Shown here: piece after piece, positions 32,340-44,820 of the stretch
Layout of the letters: every line of letters starts with the position of its first letter
How positions within the stretch are numbered: position 1 is the stretch's first letter
Source of the DNA: Pocillopora verrucosa
Lineage: Eukaryota; Cnidaria; Anthozoa; Scleractinia; Pocilloporidae
DNA: 64,000 bases
NCBI RefSeq assembly: GCF_036669915.1
Contig: NC_089324.1
Span: forward strand, 10,620,335-10,684,334
Reading direction: 5' to 3'
The notes under the pieces: model-generated
Seen by the model: only the letters and a program-made list of their open reading frames with translations
Told to the model about the DNA's origin: nothing
The model's database searches: none
Position numbers and translations under genes: made by a program

Positions 32340-33708
32340 CTTGAACTCATTTATTCTCGCTCCTGTACAAAGAATCATAAAATAAGTTAAACTTGATTGG
32401 CTGGCAAGTCAATCAGGCAGACGATTAATTTTGTCTTTAGGTGGGTCAGTCAATTCGATAGTACGTACGTAATTTAGTCAGTCAGTCCGAATATATGTAC
32501 TCTGTGATGCTCTCGAAGGTGTCCTCCTGATCATTAAACTGTTTGTTGAAAACATTAACTTTGAAAGTCTTTTCTCCAGTTTGTACCTTGTAGGGTAAGA
32601 ACACTAATGACCTTAAAAACAAACAACTATAAACGACAGGATGTATTTCATGTTATTTGTGAGATTTACTTTGTATAGAAAATGTTGCCTCATCATATAA
32701 TTGCGTTCGACGAGGGGGAACGCATACTAATCGTGTCGTTGTTAGGGAAATCACTCTTGAGGGTTTTATGGACTAGTTCCTCAGGCATTGGGCGCCATTT
32801 TGGACTGGCTGGCTGGCTATGTGGCACAAATAGCCTCGATCTCACGTGCAAATGTTTTCTTGGTCGCCTTGAGCTGAAGAAACCGATTATTTTCTCTGCG
32901 CAATCAATAAAATAAAAAAAAACTTTTACTAGAGATCGAACGCACTTTGCCAATCTTTGATTATTATTAGTTATATCTTTTTGGTCCTTCATGTTGGTTG
33001 TAGACTTCGCCGTTTTTCATCGTTGTCTTCATAGATCGATTGCTAGAAAGAGTGAGCTATTGTAGAATATTTCTCAAATTTCAGGTCTGTAGCCATTTCC
33101 GCTGATTAGTTATTAGCCTAAATGTCTGATATAAATTTATAGCGCTTCGGATGGGAACGCCAAGTTGGAGCCCATGCGAGGGGTGTCAACATGGCGGCCA
33201 TAAAGTAATGCAAACATTTGCTGTCTTGAAATTAAGAGATCCTCGCAGCTACGAACACTACTGGAACGAGTAGTTGAAAATAGGACCTGACAAAAATTCA
33301 GGCCTGTACGGGATTTGAACCCATGACCTTTGCAATACCGGTGCAGCGCTCTACCAACAGAGCTAACAAGCCAACTTAAAAGCTTTTATTTTTACCGCTA
33401 TGTTTAAATTTAAAAAAGGCATCTATATTTTCGAGTTTTTAATTTGTATAAAAATACAATTTAGAATATCAGGAAAAAAAAATCTGACAAAAAATCTGAA
33501 ATGGCTGCGGTCTCGCCGCCCACCGACACGTGCAAAACTGTAAGTACAACTTCAGGGCAATGTCGTTTGAACAGTTTGATTTATTTCATGTGCTTGCTTT
33601 TGATTTAACATCATAACAACATTATAAATGATGTTGCAAGTCAGCTAAAACAATGATTTTCTATTATGGCCTAGATGAGCAAGGCTTAACTGCCATGCAA
33701 CATGTTTC
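32340..33708. repeat. Array block A', unit 3, with tRNA-like insertion
   Basis: Shortened A' block. A minus-strand tRNA-like element with flanking hairpin lies at 33235-33374, with full A- and B-box-like parts at 33301-33374. The frames at 32682-32992 on either strand are not maintained in the other copies. Confidence 0.65.
33301..33374 (-). repeat. tRNA-like repeat unit
   Basis: On the minus strand: GGCTTGTTAGCTC..., a D-arm, a loop reading CCGGTAT and a T-arm GGTTCAAATCCC. The acceptor ends pair (GGCTTGT with ACAGGCC). It ends in the GGCCTGAATTTTT hairpin typical of this repeat family. Confidence 0.75.
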
Positions 33709-34440
33709 TTAGTGCTTCGAAACTTTGTAAACGAACTCCCAGCAATCACTAGGCAAGTCCTCGGCTGCAGAGTAAGGTGAAGACTCTTTGGACATGCACA
33801 TCAATTCGCCAAATTTCTCCAGCTCCGTCATCATCTCTTTTAGTGTTCATCATCTCTTTTATTATGTTGAAACAGAGGAAGCCATCTGAAAAGAAGTTAA
33901 CATTGGAATTTAGTGCGGATCTTGAAAGGTTTTATCATGGGAAATTTGTGAACCCTTTCACTGCTAAGATCTCTTTAGTAATTCTCTTCAATATGGAGAA
34001 ATTCTGTCTTGGTCACTCATGGGAGTAAAAGGGTTAACCTATAAACTGCAATATCATCCGAAGAGAAGTTGAAGAGACCAGCTTGGGGGCGTGCTCTTGG
34101 TGTATCAAAAAATTCTTTCAAGCGAATTTGCAGAGAGAAGATTTGACCCCAGAAGAAGATTTACGGGTCAGATGCCAGATTTTAAGGGAATTTATCAAGA
34201 AGGGTGTTACGTGAGTCCTCACTACCGGATCTCACGGTTTGAGTTTTCTAAAAACACAAACAACCAAGCAAAAAAACTGCCAGATGATTTTCCACGTTTT
34301 TCCTTTTCTAAAATCTTGAAAGATTCAAAACAATGTGAGCAAATTTATTCAACCACAGGTGCTTTGCAACAGCAACCAAATGATTCTTTGGTGTCAAGTC
34401 CAACAATTTGACACAGAACAGACCCCTCGCAGACATCCAC
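33709..34440 (-). pseudogene. METTL27: METTL27-like methyltransferase copy 3, truncated
   Basis: Only the last exon (33709-33885) and most of intron 2 remain. The exon is 177 nt instead of 179 because a TCATCATCTCTTTT repeat replaced part of it, so the frame is broken. The homology stops at about 34440, before exon 2, and switches to a Penelope fragment on the other strand. Exons 1 and 2 are missing. Confidence 0.85.
33953..34033. mobile_element. Internally deleted copy of the TTAA MITE
   Basis: 81 bp. The left end CCCTTTCACTG has lost its TTAA to deletion. The right end GGGAGTAAAAGGG is followed by TTAA. Same position as in copies 2 and 5. Confidence 0.8.
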
Positions 34441-34720
34441 TCATCGCTTGTTTTGAGGAGTGTTTTAGCATCTTGGATCACGCTTCCACAACTTTTCAAC
34501 TTAAAATCAAAGAAGCTACCACATTCAATGGGAGAAACCTACTCTTAATCATCAACTTTATCATGTTAATTTAAAACTTTCCTTGTAAATGCGTACATTG
34601 TTCTGTTACTATTATTTGTTTTGTCCAATCAGCACTTTGTCATACGCTTTAAATTCAACTCAGTACTTTGTATTATTCATAACTGAAGATGACAGAAGAA
34701 CTATCGAAACATGTTTTTAA
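34441..34720 (+). mobile_element. Penelope-like element remnant with hammerhead-like core
   Basis: The plus strand encodes ECFSILDHASTTFQLKIKEA, a GIY-YIG protein end, to about 34570. It is followed by the 3' repeat with CTGAAGA-GACAG-AAGAA-CTATC-GAAAC at 34683-34710 (one mismatch in the hairpin). Confidence 0.65.
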
Positions 34721-35640
34721 AGAGTTGAATATCATTTATAAAACAACTAAGGCTAATCTTCAAGTCAAGTGCAGTTCTTTACCGCAGACAAAACAAACCT
34801 TATCACTGGTATCAATGTTTCTGTTGAATTTATCATAAATTTGTCTCGAAATCCCCACCAGTCCTTATAGCATTTCCGAAATTGTGGAAAGCAAATATAC
34901 GGTCGATGGTGTTAGACTTTAGAGGTGAACAAAACATGACAACCAGAAGAACAATCATACAATGGAATGAATCCAGAACAAGCTGTTCACCATACAGCAA
35001 TAATTTCTGGTTACCATGTATCTGCGGCAAGTGAACATCATCGGAAAAACCAAGAGAACATCATTGCATTTGCTTTCAATCGCCTTCAGTGCTTCACAAT
35101 ACTTTATAATGGAAGTCCGATGTATATTTTAAATGTTCATCGAAGTTACAGTTTCACAAGGCTACTATTTTTATACTAATGATATTGCGAACATTACATT
35201 AGCTGAGCAAATAAAAATACGTTTCTGACGAGTTCAGAATAATGTTGAGTCGCAATTAAGGAGGAAACTGTCAAGCAAGCCCACCACGCTCAGCGAAAGG
35301 CACTAAGGTATTTTGTTAAACCTCAAATGTGCAAACCGATTTTGTGACCTGATCACCAAGTACTCTGTATTTTTTTTCTCCACCATTTTGAAAAAATGTT
35401 AGATACAAAATATTAGAGAGTATATATAAATCAGATTTCAAAATACTTCAAAGTACATTTTTGCTATAACTATCATTTTTCCTAGTTTCAGAATACCCTG
35501 TCTCTAAATGCCCTGCAATCAGACGCGTTCTAAAATAGACGAAATGTCTGGCAGTCAGAAATTTTCACAGAATTTCCACCGAAAGTTTTTTTCAAACTTG
35601 TTAAGATCATCATTTATCTAGAAATGTCAACGATTAATTT
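34721..35640. repeat. Array block B and start of C, unit 3
   Basis: Continues the array after the Penelope remnant, with a deletion at about 35305 joining B to C. No gene seen. Confidence 0.6.
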
Positions 35641-36413
35641 GGCTTTTCAGCGCACAAATTCTCCGAGGTATTTAAATTGATCTTATTTCTAAACTGTGGG
35701 TCGAGTCTTATCCGCACTGAATCACCCGTAAGGGTATCTTTGAACAAAAATAATAAGAAACGTATGGCGAGGTGGAAAAAATCTTCCGAGAGACTTTGCC
35801 TCAGGGGCAAAATACGGTTACTAAGTCCGTAAAGCTTCACCTCCCATCATCCTTTGCTCTCCAGTCAATTTTGCAGAAAATTGTGCTCGTTTCTACCGAC
35901 TGACTACTGATTGACGACCTAAACAATTAGTACTTTATTCCGCATTCCAACATTCCAGTTTATACATAATTCTGTTCTTTGCTTTCAGAAGGGGATATCC
36001 ATTTAACTTTACAGCGACATGTAAGAATTTAACCTCCTGATGAGCCTCCAAGCCAACAGGATTACTTTATTTCAGGTAGATCATAACCATTACAAATTCC
36101 TCAAATGTTTTTGGTACATTCGCATCACTAATCATTCCGTAAAGTTTTAATCGGATAGTGTAATCGGACAGTTAGTTGTAATCGGACACCTGTGGTCGGA
36201 CTGTTGAAGCAGTCACTCATACTAAATCCACTCGGCTAAATCCACCAGTCACAGAATTAATCACAATAAATATTGTTTCTTTGTCTTCATGCCTTTCATT
36301 CCGTACCCTCAACTGTTCTCTTAACTTCCATCAATTTTAAAGTATGGTAGTGAGCTTATGCTTTTAAAGTTTCTTGACCACAGTATGTTTAAATTGTAAC
36401 GTGTTAACTGCTT
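35641..36413. other. Sequence unique in the window; no feature recognised
   Basis: Not part of the array. It contains AT-rich sequence with a short GTAATCGGACAG repeat near 36160-36190. The minus-strand frame 35634-35840 is not recognised. Confidence 0.4.
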
Positions 36414-36587
36414 AATAGACCTTTTTACAGTTCACGGTGCCATATTGGATTGGTAACCGCGCACACACGATAACAAGGCTGGGGTTGACCCGGCGGTTCT
36501 TTCAAACAGCTGATATGCTGACATTTCACGTTCGAGTGCACTTTTCAATGCGATTCTCCCTTCAAAATGGTTCTTTAATACAATAGT

Positions 36588-36722
36588 ATGGAAATTTCCT
36601 CATTAGATGACATCCAGAAACTCGAAGCAAAAGATCTCAGGGAGATTTTAAAATCTAATTCAAAATCGGCGGGCGGAATTAGAGCCGAATTAGTGTCGAA
36701 AGTTCATGCTTTGCTGATGTGA
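36588..36722 (+). CDS. SAP-like motif ORF (44 aa)
   Basis: MEISSLDDIQKLEAKDLREI followed by LKSNSKSAGGIRAELVSKV. It fits the SAP helix-extended-loop-helix pattern (leucine-rich helix, turn with Gly, second helix with LV..V), a DNA-binding module. It may be only a first exon. It sits just inside the left terminal repeat. Confidence 0.4.
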   Translation: MEISSLDDIQKLEAKDLREILKSNSKSAGGIRAELVSKVHALLM

Positions 36723-38478
36723 CACGTCCTTCCATCAAGCAGTGGAGAAAACCGGAAACTTCTTAAAGATGTCTAGGACCTAGAAAAAAACTAGAGCGAC
36801 TTCAAATACGAAGCAACTATGGTAAGGATTTCAGTCCTTGGATGGTCGAGCGATCTCCGTAATTTACCTGAGATTAATTTCATTCAGCTTTACGATTACC
36901 TTGTTGTTTCCTGAGAATATCGCCACATCGTGTTAAGAGGAAGGCATCACAGGAAGTACCACAGAAGTTGTTCAGTATGGCTTAGAAAGCGAGGCAAAGG
37001 CTGTAGCCCTCTAGGTAGAGGAGATTTGTTATTGCTGCTGTTGTTGATGTTGTACTTGTTGTTGTACCATATTCTTCAGTTAAAGTTATTCCCATTTTGT
37101 TTACCAAGATGTATTTCAGTTTGCCATTCGTACATTGTATCTTATGAGAAACTATACAATAGAGCCTGTACAGCCACTTGATTATAACCTTCTTTCTATC
37201 AACCCCACGAGGGAAACTGTAACTAACAGCTGTCATAATATTTTGAAACCCATCTGGTCCACAACTTATGCTCGTGATACATTGAAAACCATTTGAGTTT
37301 GCCACTCATGGTAATTTATTAAGTGGCAAGACAGCATTGAAAGAATCAGACTAAAATAATAGACAATTTAAAAACTCCCAAAAGTGACTGATTCATGTAA
37401 CTTCTCCCTATAATATCCAAAGACTATCCAGAAACGGATAGTGATAATACTGAAACTTATCAGGCAGAAGTTATCTTGATCTTACATCAAATTCTCATAA
37501 CTTATTTACAAGTAAATGTGTAGCAACTAGAAGGGAGAATTAACAATCAGATCTTGGGTATTTAAGGGTTAAAGGAAGAGAGCAGAAATGCTTCCTCAGC
37601 TACTGATCTCAACAATGCTAGTCCTTTACATACATTTAAGTTTCTGTCAGTCATAAACATTCAGTGAATTGATATTCCCATTCTTGGCACTCAGAGGCTT
37701 TCTGACACAAAGGTTTGCTATACTAGTTCTTATTACCTTATGTTAACCAATGTTATGATAATATAATTTTGAGATACTTAAAAGATTGAGAAATATATCC
37801 AAATCAAGATATTTATTTTATACTGTTACAGTTACCATAAGATTTGTTTGAAAGAGAATCTTTCAGACCATCGAATTATATGATAAATTATTTTTTGCAA
37901 GACTTCTATCAAACTTCTAATTATGAGGACAATTTTGTGAATAGTAAAATTTAATGTCAGTTCATCTTTGTGTTGAGAACTCTTTTAGTTGGTGAAACTC
38001 ACTTTTTCTTTTTTCCAATTTGAAGCATCAAATTGATTGATACATAAAGCACACAAAATATTTTGTGAGAGTTCCATGTGGCATCCACAGTGGATTACTA
38101 TGCTATCATAAAAAACAAAAACAACAACTACTGAAAACTGCTTTTGTCACAATTGCTACCAAATTTGTGTCAGTTTTCTGGGTCTGCCAGAATAAGTGAA
38201 AACTCTGAAGATACAGTGTCTTGGTTATTTTATTAAAAGCAATTACTTTCCATGAGTTTCTCTGCTAGGAGTGTTTTAGGCAAGCCATGTAGTAAACAGT
38301 TGAGGAGTACTGAACTTATTGACCTACTGCCGCAATGAAAAAAAACTCTATCGAACTTAAAACAATTCAGGTACCTAATTGAAAATTTGTACTAATTTTG
38401 CAACAATAGTCACCCTCATCCATAATTCACAGAGAATAAGATAAGTATCGAACGATAATACTTAGCAAAAATACATAC

Positions 38479-38563
38479 CTCCATGCATAAACTTGAAGAA
38501 GTGAAAGCTCGTTGGCAAACCATTGGGGCCATAAAATGTATTTGAACAACCAAAAGCGGCACA
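38479..38563 (-). pseudogene. THAP-like first-exon remnant
   Basis: On the minus strand CAAFGCSNTFYGPNGLPTSF then HFFKFMHG, followed by a GTATGT donor. It matches the C-X4-C start and the H/F-F-x-F of THAP fingers. A TAG lies directly before the first Cys, so the start is lost. Confidence 0.5.
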
Positions 38564-38772
38564 CTACTCTCCTTTCTTTTTGGGAGAAAAATTAGCTTTA
38601 TCGAGATTTCGGCTAGGACCATCCTTTTTCCTCAAAAATCGAACAATTTTGCTGCCTAAGTATGAATTTCAATAAGAGCACAGAGATTTAACACGAGTCA
38701 ACCTCAGCCTCGTTCTCACGTGTGCACGGTTGCATTTCCCATATGGCGCTGGGAACTGTAAAAAGGTCTATT

Positions 38773-39340
38773 TCCATGATTTATTTTTTCTTGAATGAGT
38801 CCTTTGAATGATTATCAGCATATCGCTGAAAACATGTATAACCATCCGTTAATTACTGATAATTTTAATGCGGGATGGAAGATCACTATTTCTCAGTGCT
38901 TGATTCTCTGAGAAGAGGAGAGCACGCTCTGGCTCAAAAATCTTTGGAAACTTCTTTGACTTTAATCCGCAAACGACAAAAATTGATTAAATAAGCCGAT
39001 AAAAGTGATACTGGATGGTTTTTTGTCCAAGAATATGAGCAAGATAATCTCGCAGACAACTCGGAAGATGAAAAACTATCAAGAAAGCGTAGGATAAAGC
39101 CTGCAGAAAGACAAATCCACCCGGTTTGATGATACTTCTGCTTCTGCCAATGCTACTCGCAGCGGTGATGACCGGCAGCTTTTCCGAGGTAATGCGATTG
39201 TTAGCCCTCTCTTTGTTATTTCCAGATCTTGTTCAACCTGAAACAAGCGACCCAAGTTTTATTTATTGTAGTTCTTTTATTGTCTCTGTGTTACCTAGTT
39301 TTCTGTCCCAATATATTTGAACCCTCTTCATTGCCGATGG
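38773..39340 (+). pseudogene. Gag-like retroelement fragment (DIRS-type suspected)
   Basis: Plus-strand frame around 38885-39120: SLRRGEHALAQKSLETSL, then SDTGWFFVQEYEQDNLAD and SEDEKLSRKRRIKPAER, with at least one stop (TAA near 38989) and a shift at 39126. The acidic-then-basic layout recalls N-terminal gag ORFs of cnidarian DIRS/Ngaro elements. This is from memory and unconfirmed. No RT or recombinase lies nearby. Confidence 0.4.
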
Positions 39341-39373
39341 AATGCTCTACCAACTGAGCTAACAAGCCAACTG
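39341..39373 (-). repeat. tRNA-like repeat fragment
   Basis: 5' half of the tRNA-like element only (D-arm region) on the minus strand. The right flank GTGAGCTGGTCATTATGTT is the usual leader of this repeat. Confidence 0.7.
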
Positions 39374-39399
39374 TGAGCTGGTCATTATGTTCTTCATGG

Positions 39400-39821
39400 C
39401 TCGTTTGCTATAGAGAGTAAGCTATTGTAAAATATTTTCCAAGTTTCAGCGGCCATCATGTGAATTAGTGCAAACTTGTTTCGTTTCTAAAGTGATTAGT
39501 TACGGATTTTGAAATTGCTAACATTTATCTTAACACATTTTCTAATCTTTCTAAAATACAACTAAACATATCAGGAAACGAAACACAAGCCTTAAAAGAA
39601 TATTTGAAATGGTTACGGGCTCGCCGCCCACCGGCACGTGAAAAAACGTAAGTACAACATCAGGACAATGTCGTTTAAACAGCTTGATTTATTTCATATA
39701 CTTGCTTTTTAAACATCAAAACTTCACAGCAGCATTATAACTGATGTTTTATGTCAGCTTAAACAATGATTATCCAGTATGGCCTAAATGAGGTAGGCTT
39801 AACTGTAATGGTACATGTTTC
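39400..39821. repeat. Array block A' (short), unit 4
   Basis: Only the part of A' nearest the gene remains. It is closest to 1340-1552 of unit 1, agreeing with the shared LINE. Confidence 0.7.
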
Positions 39822-41143
39822 TTAATTCTTTAAAACTTTGTAAACGAACTCCCAGCATTCACTGGGCAAGTCCTCGGCTGCATAGAAAGCTGAAGACTCT
39901 TTGCACATGCACATCCATTCGCCAGCTTTTTCCAGCTCCGTCATCATTTCTTGATAATGTTCTAATTCCTCTTTCATTATGTTGAAACAGAGGACGCCAT
40001 CTGCAAAGAAGTTAACATTAGAATTTAGCGCGGATCTTGTAACTAGTTTTATCATAGGAAATTTTCATTATTCTTTTCCTTTTTGTCCATGTATTCATTA
40101 GATTAAACTCAAAGAGTTGGTGAACCTATAACCTGTGACATCATCCAAAGAGAAGTTGAAGAGACCAGCTTGGGGGCGTGCTCTTGATACATCAAAAAAT
40201 TCTTTAAGCGAATTTGCAGAGACAAGATTTGACCCCAGCAGATGATTTGAGGGTCAGATGCCAGATGTCAAGGGAATTTATCAAGAAGGGTGTTACACAA
40301 GTCTTCATTACCTGATCTATCTCACGATTTGAGTTTTCAAAAAAAACAAAAACAAACCCGCAAAAAACTTGTGAGAAGATTTTACATGTTAGGTCCTCAA
40401 TCTAAAATCATACTCAGACCCACCAGTTTGAACCATTCTTATCATCTCCACGAAAGCAGAGGAGCCGATACGTCCTGTAATGAGCGCCCCACCACAAATC
40501 AAAGCATCGAATTGCCCAGATTTAATTTGAGGTATCGACTGCCCGTTCAAAGATGTGCAAATGAATTCAGTATAGATCTCTTTCTTCTTTGCTTCCGTTA
40601 ACATCTCAGCTGAGATGTCCAAAGCACATAGGTTGGTGTATCCGAGTTTCTTGAGCTCAACTCCAATCAGACCTGTCCCAGCTCCGGCGTCAATGATTTT
40701 GATCTGATCCATTGGTTTGTCCTGGTAAACTTCTTTAAGGGCGTTATGCAAAGATTCGGCCAGTGGCTTGAAATATGAAGTGCGCGCCGCCGAATGTTCC
40801 TATATGATGAGAAAGTTCAAGCCGGTTATTACGATTAGAGATGTTCGATAAAGACGACACAAGTCTGGTGTCGCCTTGGGCCCCTTTCCAGTAGTACTGG
40901 AACATTCGAGAAACGCAACACTGAGTGATGCATCAGGTGTCCGGTGGGTTAAACGGCAATGTGCCACATCGTCCCCCAGACCCTTATTATTATTATGTTA
41001 CTATTTTAGAGTACCTCGTCATATGTTGCTGACCGTGCAGCATAGATACGTTTGATTTCATCTTCGGTTGTTTCTTTGGTTATTTTTGCTGTTGTTTCTC
41101 CGAAATACTTCGTTAAGCTTGCTTTTAACTGCTTCTTATCCAT
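39822..41143 (-). CDS. METTL27: METTL27-like SAM-dependent methyltransferase, array copy 4
   Basis: Exons 41015-41143, 40424-40799 and 39822-40000 (129, 376 and 179 nt), 227 aa, all splice signals present. It starts MDKKQLK. Motif I is DAGAGTGLIG and motif II LCALDIS. It differs from copy 1 at few places (EMLTEAKKKEIY, NGQSIPQ). Intron 1 is only 214 bp against 831 in copy 1; the missing part lies between GGGCCCCTTTCC and AGTAGTACTGG. The frame upstream of the start is open to an ATG at 41290, so an N-terminal extension of about 49 residues is possible but less likely. Confidence 0.82.
40900..40912 (+). promoter_or_regulatory. Heat-shock-element-like site, intron 1 copy 4
   Basis: GAACATTCGAGAA, identical to the site in copies 1 and 2. 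It survives right at the edge of the intron deletion. Confidence 0.4.
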
Positions 41144-41479
41144 TCTATATTGAGGGACAAAATGCAAAATGTCATATACACATGTCTGATGAAGGCTTCT
41201 ATTATATGAAGTGCGGTGCTTTGTAATGATTTCAAGCCCTGAGAAGAGCCTTAACAGCAAACGTGTAAAATTACGGTAACTTTTTTTCACACGTCACTCG
41301 CTGACACGTCACTCGCCTTTTGCGCCACTCTGTAAGGTTGATGATTGACTGACAAAGCGATCCTTGGAAGACGACGTTGACAAAAGCAATTCATTTCCCA
41401 TCCACGTTCTTAGCCGAGCTGTTCTTTGAATAACAAGTTGAAAAAATTCATAGCTTAGCCTTCTAACTAGTAACGAGCA

Positions 41480-41717
41480 ATGAATAACTGCAGTGATTTA
41501 CAGAGTTGAATGTTCTGAATAATACAAAGTACAAAGTTGAATTTAAAGTGTGTAACAAAATGCTGAGTGGACGATAGTAACAAACAATAGTAACAGAACA
41601 ATGTATGCATTTACGAGGAAAGTTTTAAATTAACATGATAAAGTTAATGATTAAGTGTAGGTTTCTCCCACTGAATGTGGATAGCTTTTATGATTTTAAG
41701 TTGAAAAGTTGTGAAAG
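41480..41717 (-). mobile_element. Penelope-like element 3' remnant, unit 4
   Basis: Same position and orientation as 3815-4056, interrupted by the LINE at the same base (after GTGAAAGC). Confidence 0.6.
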
Positions 41718-43167
41718 CACACACACACACACACTTCACACAAACACACCGCTTAATTCATTTACAATTAAATTTTACAGAAAAGGGCTTGCCTGCAACT
41801 GGCAAAAGCTAATCTAAGCGGGTCATGCCTTAATAGCCGAATTACAAAAATATATTGCCAACAGAAATTAACTAATAAAGTAGAAGGGAAAGAGACAGTA
41901 TTGAATAACAACAAGAAAAACCGTTACATTGACCTAATTTAAAATATTAAAAGTGCAGCTACTGTTTATAAAGATAGTCAGGACAGATCAGGAGAAGTAT
42001 TACCAGGATTTTATATTTTGTATAATCTCAGATAAATCTATATAAGAGTCTTGTGAACCTAATATGTTGAATAAAATCTGTTTGAGTTTTTTTTTTAACG
42101 CATTTTTGGAAAGAGTTCTTAATGCTTGAGGTATTGCATTGCACACTTTTACTCCTATTCGAGAGAAGGAATTCGCTTGAACGGATAGCCTAGAAGGTTT
42201 GGTATAGAAGTTATTAGAGGAAGAAGAACGTGTATTGTAAGAATGAACATTATGTATATCTTGAAATAAATCTTGAATATTGGATGGAGCTGTTCTGTTT
42301 CGAACGTCAAGCATCAAATTAGCTATAGATTCATAATGAACAAATTTTAGCGGTAAGATATGAGCGTCAACAAATAAAGGAATTACATTTTCATTATGAT
42401 CAGAAAAATAGATAAAGCGAACAGCTCGTTTCTTTAACTTTAGGAGCTTGCCAAGGTAAGATTTTCAAGCCTGACCCCATACTGTGAGACCGTGTGTTAA
42501 GTAAGGAGCCATAAGAGCTTGGTATATATTTAAGAGGGTATGCGTTAATAGAAAGTGTCGTAATTTTGCGATTAATCCTACGGTTCTGCTTACTTTATTG
42601 ATTATATGGTCAATATGGCGTTTCCAAGACAAATTTTTATCAATTAAAATCCCGAGATATTTGACACAATCTTTATGCTCCAGAGCCACCTTCTTGTTCT
42701 GTTTGTTATCAAATATCACGATTTTAGGTTGATAAGAAAGTTTCCTTTGGGCAGGGCAAAATATAATTTGTATCATCCGCAAAAAGGTAAAAACTAAGCT
42801 TATCTGACGATTCCTGTATGTCATTGATATATAACAAAAAAAGTAGTGGGCCTAGAACAGAACCCTGAGGTACTCCACAGGTAGAATCTAACCTTTCAGA
42901 AATATGAGGACCAATTTGAGTTGTTTGAGTTCGCCCTTGCAAGTAGGAAGGAAATTAGATGTGCATAATGCCGCGAAAACCATAGTGATCTAACCTGCGC
43001 AAAAGAATTTCGTGATCTACGGTATCAAAAGCCTTTTTCAGATCAATGAAAATCCCGCACGAGAATAAACGGTTGTTCATATTTGTCTGTATTGCATTCA
43101 CAATATCTAGGATTGCATGCCGAGTAGAATGTGCCTTGCGAAAGCCACATTGAGATGGAGTGAACAT
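41718..43167 (-). pseudogene. LINE (second copy): reverse transcriptase part
   Basis: Minus strand, from the (TG)n tail (41718-41734) to an abrupt break at 43167. Overlapping frames show CGFRKAHSTRHAIL, DLKKAFDTVDHEILLRRLDH, CGVPQGSVLGPLLFLLYIND, the catalytic YLFADDTN, YLGILIDKNLSWKRH and a C-terminus ending at 42000. Shifts at about 42955 and 42780 break it. It is the duplicate of 4057-5483, carried with the gene unit rather than inserted again. Confidence 0.85.
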
Positions 43168-44820
43168 CAGGGGGAAATTAAAGAGACCTTTGACTTCCTC
43201 TAGTGTAAATCACTGGGAGATTGCATTATATTCATCTTTCTTTAAGCTTGTAAAAGATATTCGGAAGAAAAGTATGGAAAATAATGGTGACGAAATCGCT
43301 GTTCTTTTTCCTGAAGGACATGAAGCAATCCATATTTCATATTTACCATTAGGAGTTTCGTTTACGTGACAAGTTACGATTTACGTGTGGATAATAAGTT
43401 GTTTGAAATGTGGAATTATGACATTATGATTTCATTAAATCTTTTATTTCAAACTTTGCTATGATTTTTTCTCTTTCAAGACATGGAAGGAAACATTGAT
43501 TGACTCGATTGCACTGCGTCGGTGATAGGTCTCTCCTCATCATATCTTATGCCAATTTTCTAACAGTTTTCTGACAGTTTTCAGATGATTCGAAATATCT
43601 TATTTACTGTCACAAGGAAATGATAAGTGCCCGAATCTGCTATTTGTAAGGGGACGCCTATGTCGTTCAAATTGCTTGCAACTGGGTTTGACATGTAGTA
43701 CTGCCGCTGACAAGTTACGATTTACGCTCTCAGATTCTCAGTGTTTACGACCGTTCAATCGAAGTTTTCCTCTCTTTTTTTGGTTGTTTTTACTTCAGAA
43801 AAAGGAAATCTGCTGACATATATGAAAAATATCTATTTGTCGTCTTCTTTGGAGCGACCGATGCAATCTTCAAGGAGAAATACAGCGTCACGCCATCGTG
43901 ACAACGTACATGTTTATGACAAATGACCGGTGTGAGGATAGTTTTGTGTAGATCACTCGACTTCGACATGTTTCAAATGACATACAAGTATAACTGTGTA
44001 TCTTCAGAGGACTTCGGATCGCTCAAATTCCCATGAAAAAAGGTGCAGCGCTCTGAATCTGGATGAAATGCACACGATTTGAGGTATATGTTTGTAGTTA
44101 CGTCGAGTTGTCCTCCATGAAGGTTGATCAATTTTTTCCAAAAGATGAAAACTAGAGGTGAGATTTCTCTTCGGGATATTGCTCATAAGATAACATTCTT
44201 TCATAGCCTCACATGTTTCATTTGTCTGAAACGTTTGTTGTTGAGAACATTAGATGTAAACATCGCCAAATTATGCAATATCTGATTTGGACCTTTTTTC
44301 GCGCATTGCCCCTACAAAAAGTAGAGGTAGGCTCGCAGAGAGTTTTACATTTTTAAAAACTAGAATATTATAACCAGCTAGGTGTATTTTCAGTTCCAGA
44401 ATCGGTATACTTTCGGAGAAATTCAGATAAACGTTTTCCCAGTTTTACCCGACAACAAAAATGACCGAAACTGTACCGAGATAAATAATCTATTAGCGTG
44501 TTCACATTCAATCCCAGGCAAAATAAAATGTATCAAAGTGAAGACGAATGATGTTACTATTTATGGTAGAAGTGCCAATTTGTAATGTTGTATTTAGCTT
44601 GAGATAGAGAAATAAACATTTCACTCTTTTTTGCGATGTTTTGTATGAAAATGAGGCCCCAGGCCTCGAACAAGCAGTCGTTGTTACCAGGGCAACAAGA
44701 GTGCTGCATCCTTTAAAAAGGGTATTTTTGTGCATCCCCCCTGAGTGCCTAACTGCATGCAAAATTTGAAGGGGGGTTGAAAATTTTCATTTCCTAAGAC
44801 GTTTGATTCTTACAGAGACT
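43168..44820. other. Unexplained 1.65-kb insert replacing part of the LINE
   Basis: Replaces the stretch equivalent to about 5484-6252 of unit 1 and is not repeated elsewhere in the window. It contains a partial frame with NHWEIALYSSFFKLVKDI and FPEGHEAIHISYLPLG (43193-43366, +), two copies of GACAAGTTACGATTTACG (about 43369 and 43711) and a frame at 44382-44585. No terminal repeats seen; function not recognised. Confidence 0.35.

Larger units (their letters stand above)
36414..38772. mobile_element. TIR DNA transposon with SAP-like and THAP-like remnants
   Basis: The ends are inverted over about 80 bp: AATAGACCTTTTTACAGTT at 36414 and its complement ending at 38772, continuing, with mismatches, to AGGCTGGGGTTGACC near 36478. 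The interior carries a short SAP-like frame on the + strand and a THAP-like exon on the - strand. I cannot define a clear target duplication. No transposase core was found, so it is decayed or non-autonomous. Confidence 0.6.

Noticed and set aside
36982..37305. 107-aa minus-strand ORF inside the TIR element
   Set aside because: Thr/Ser repeats derive from a TTGTTG/CTGCTG run, and no domain or splice support is visible.
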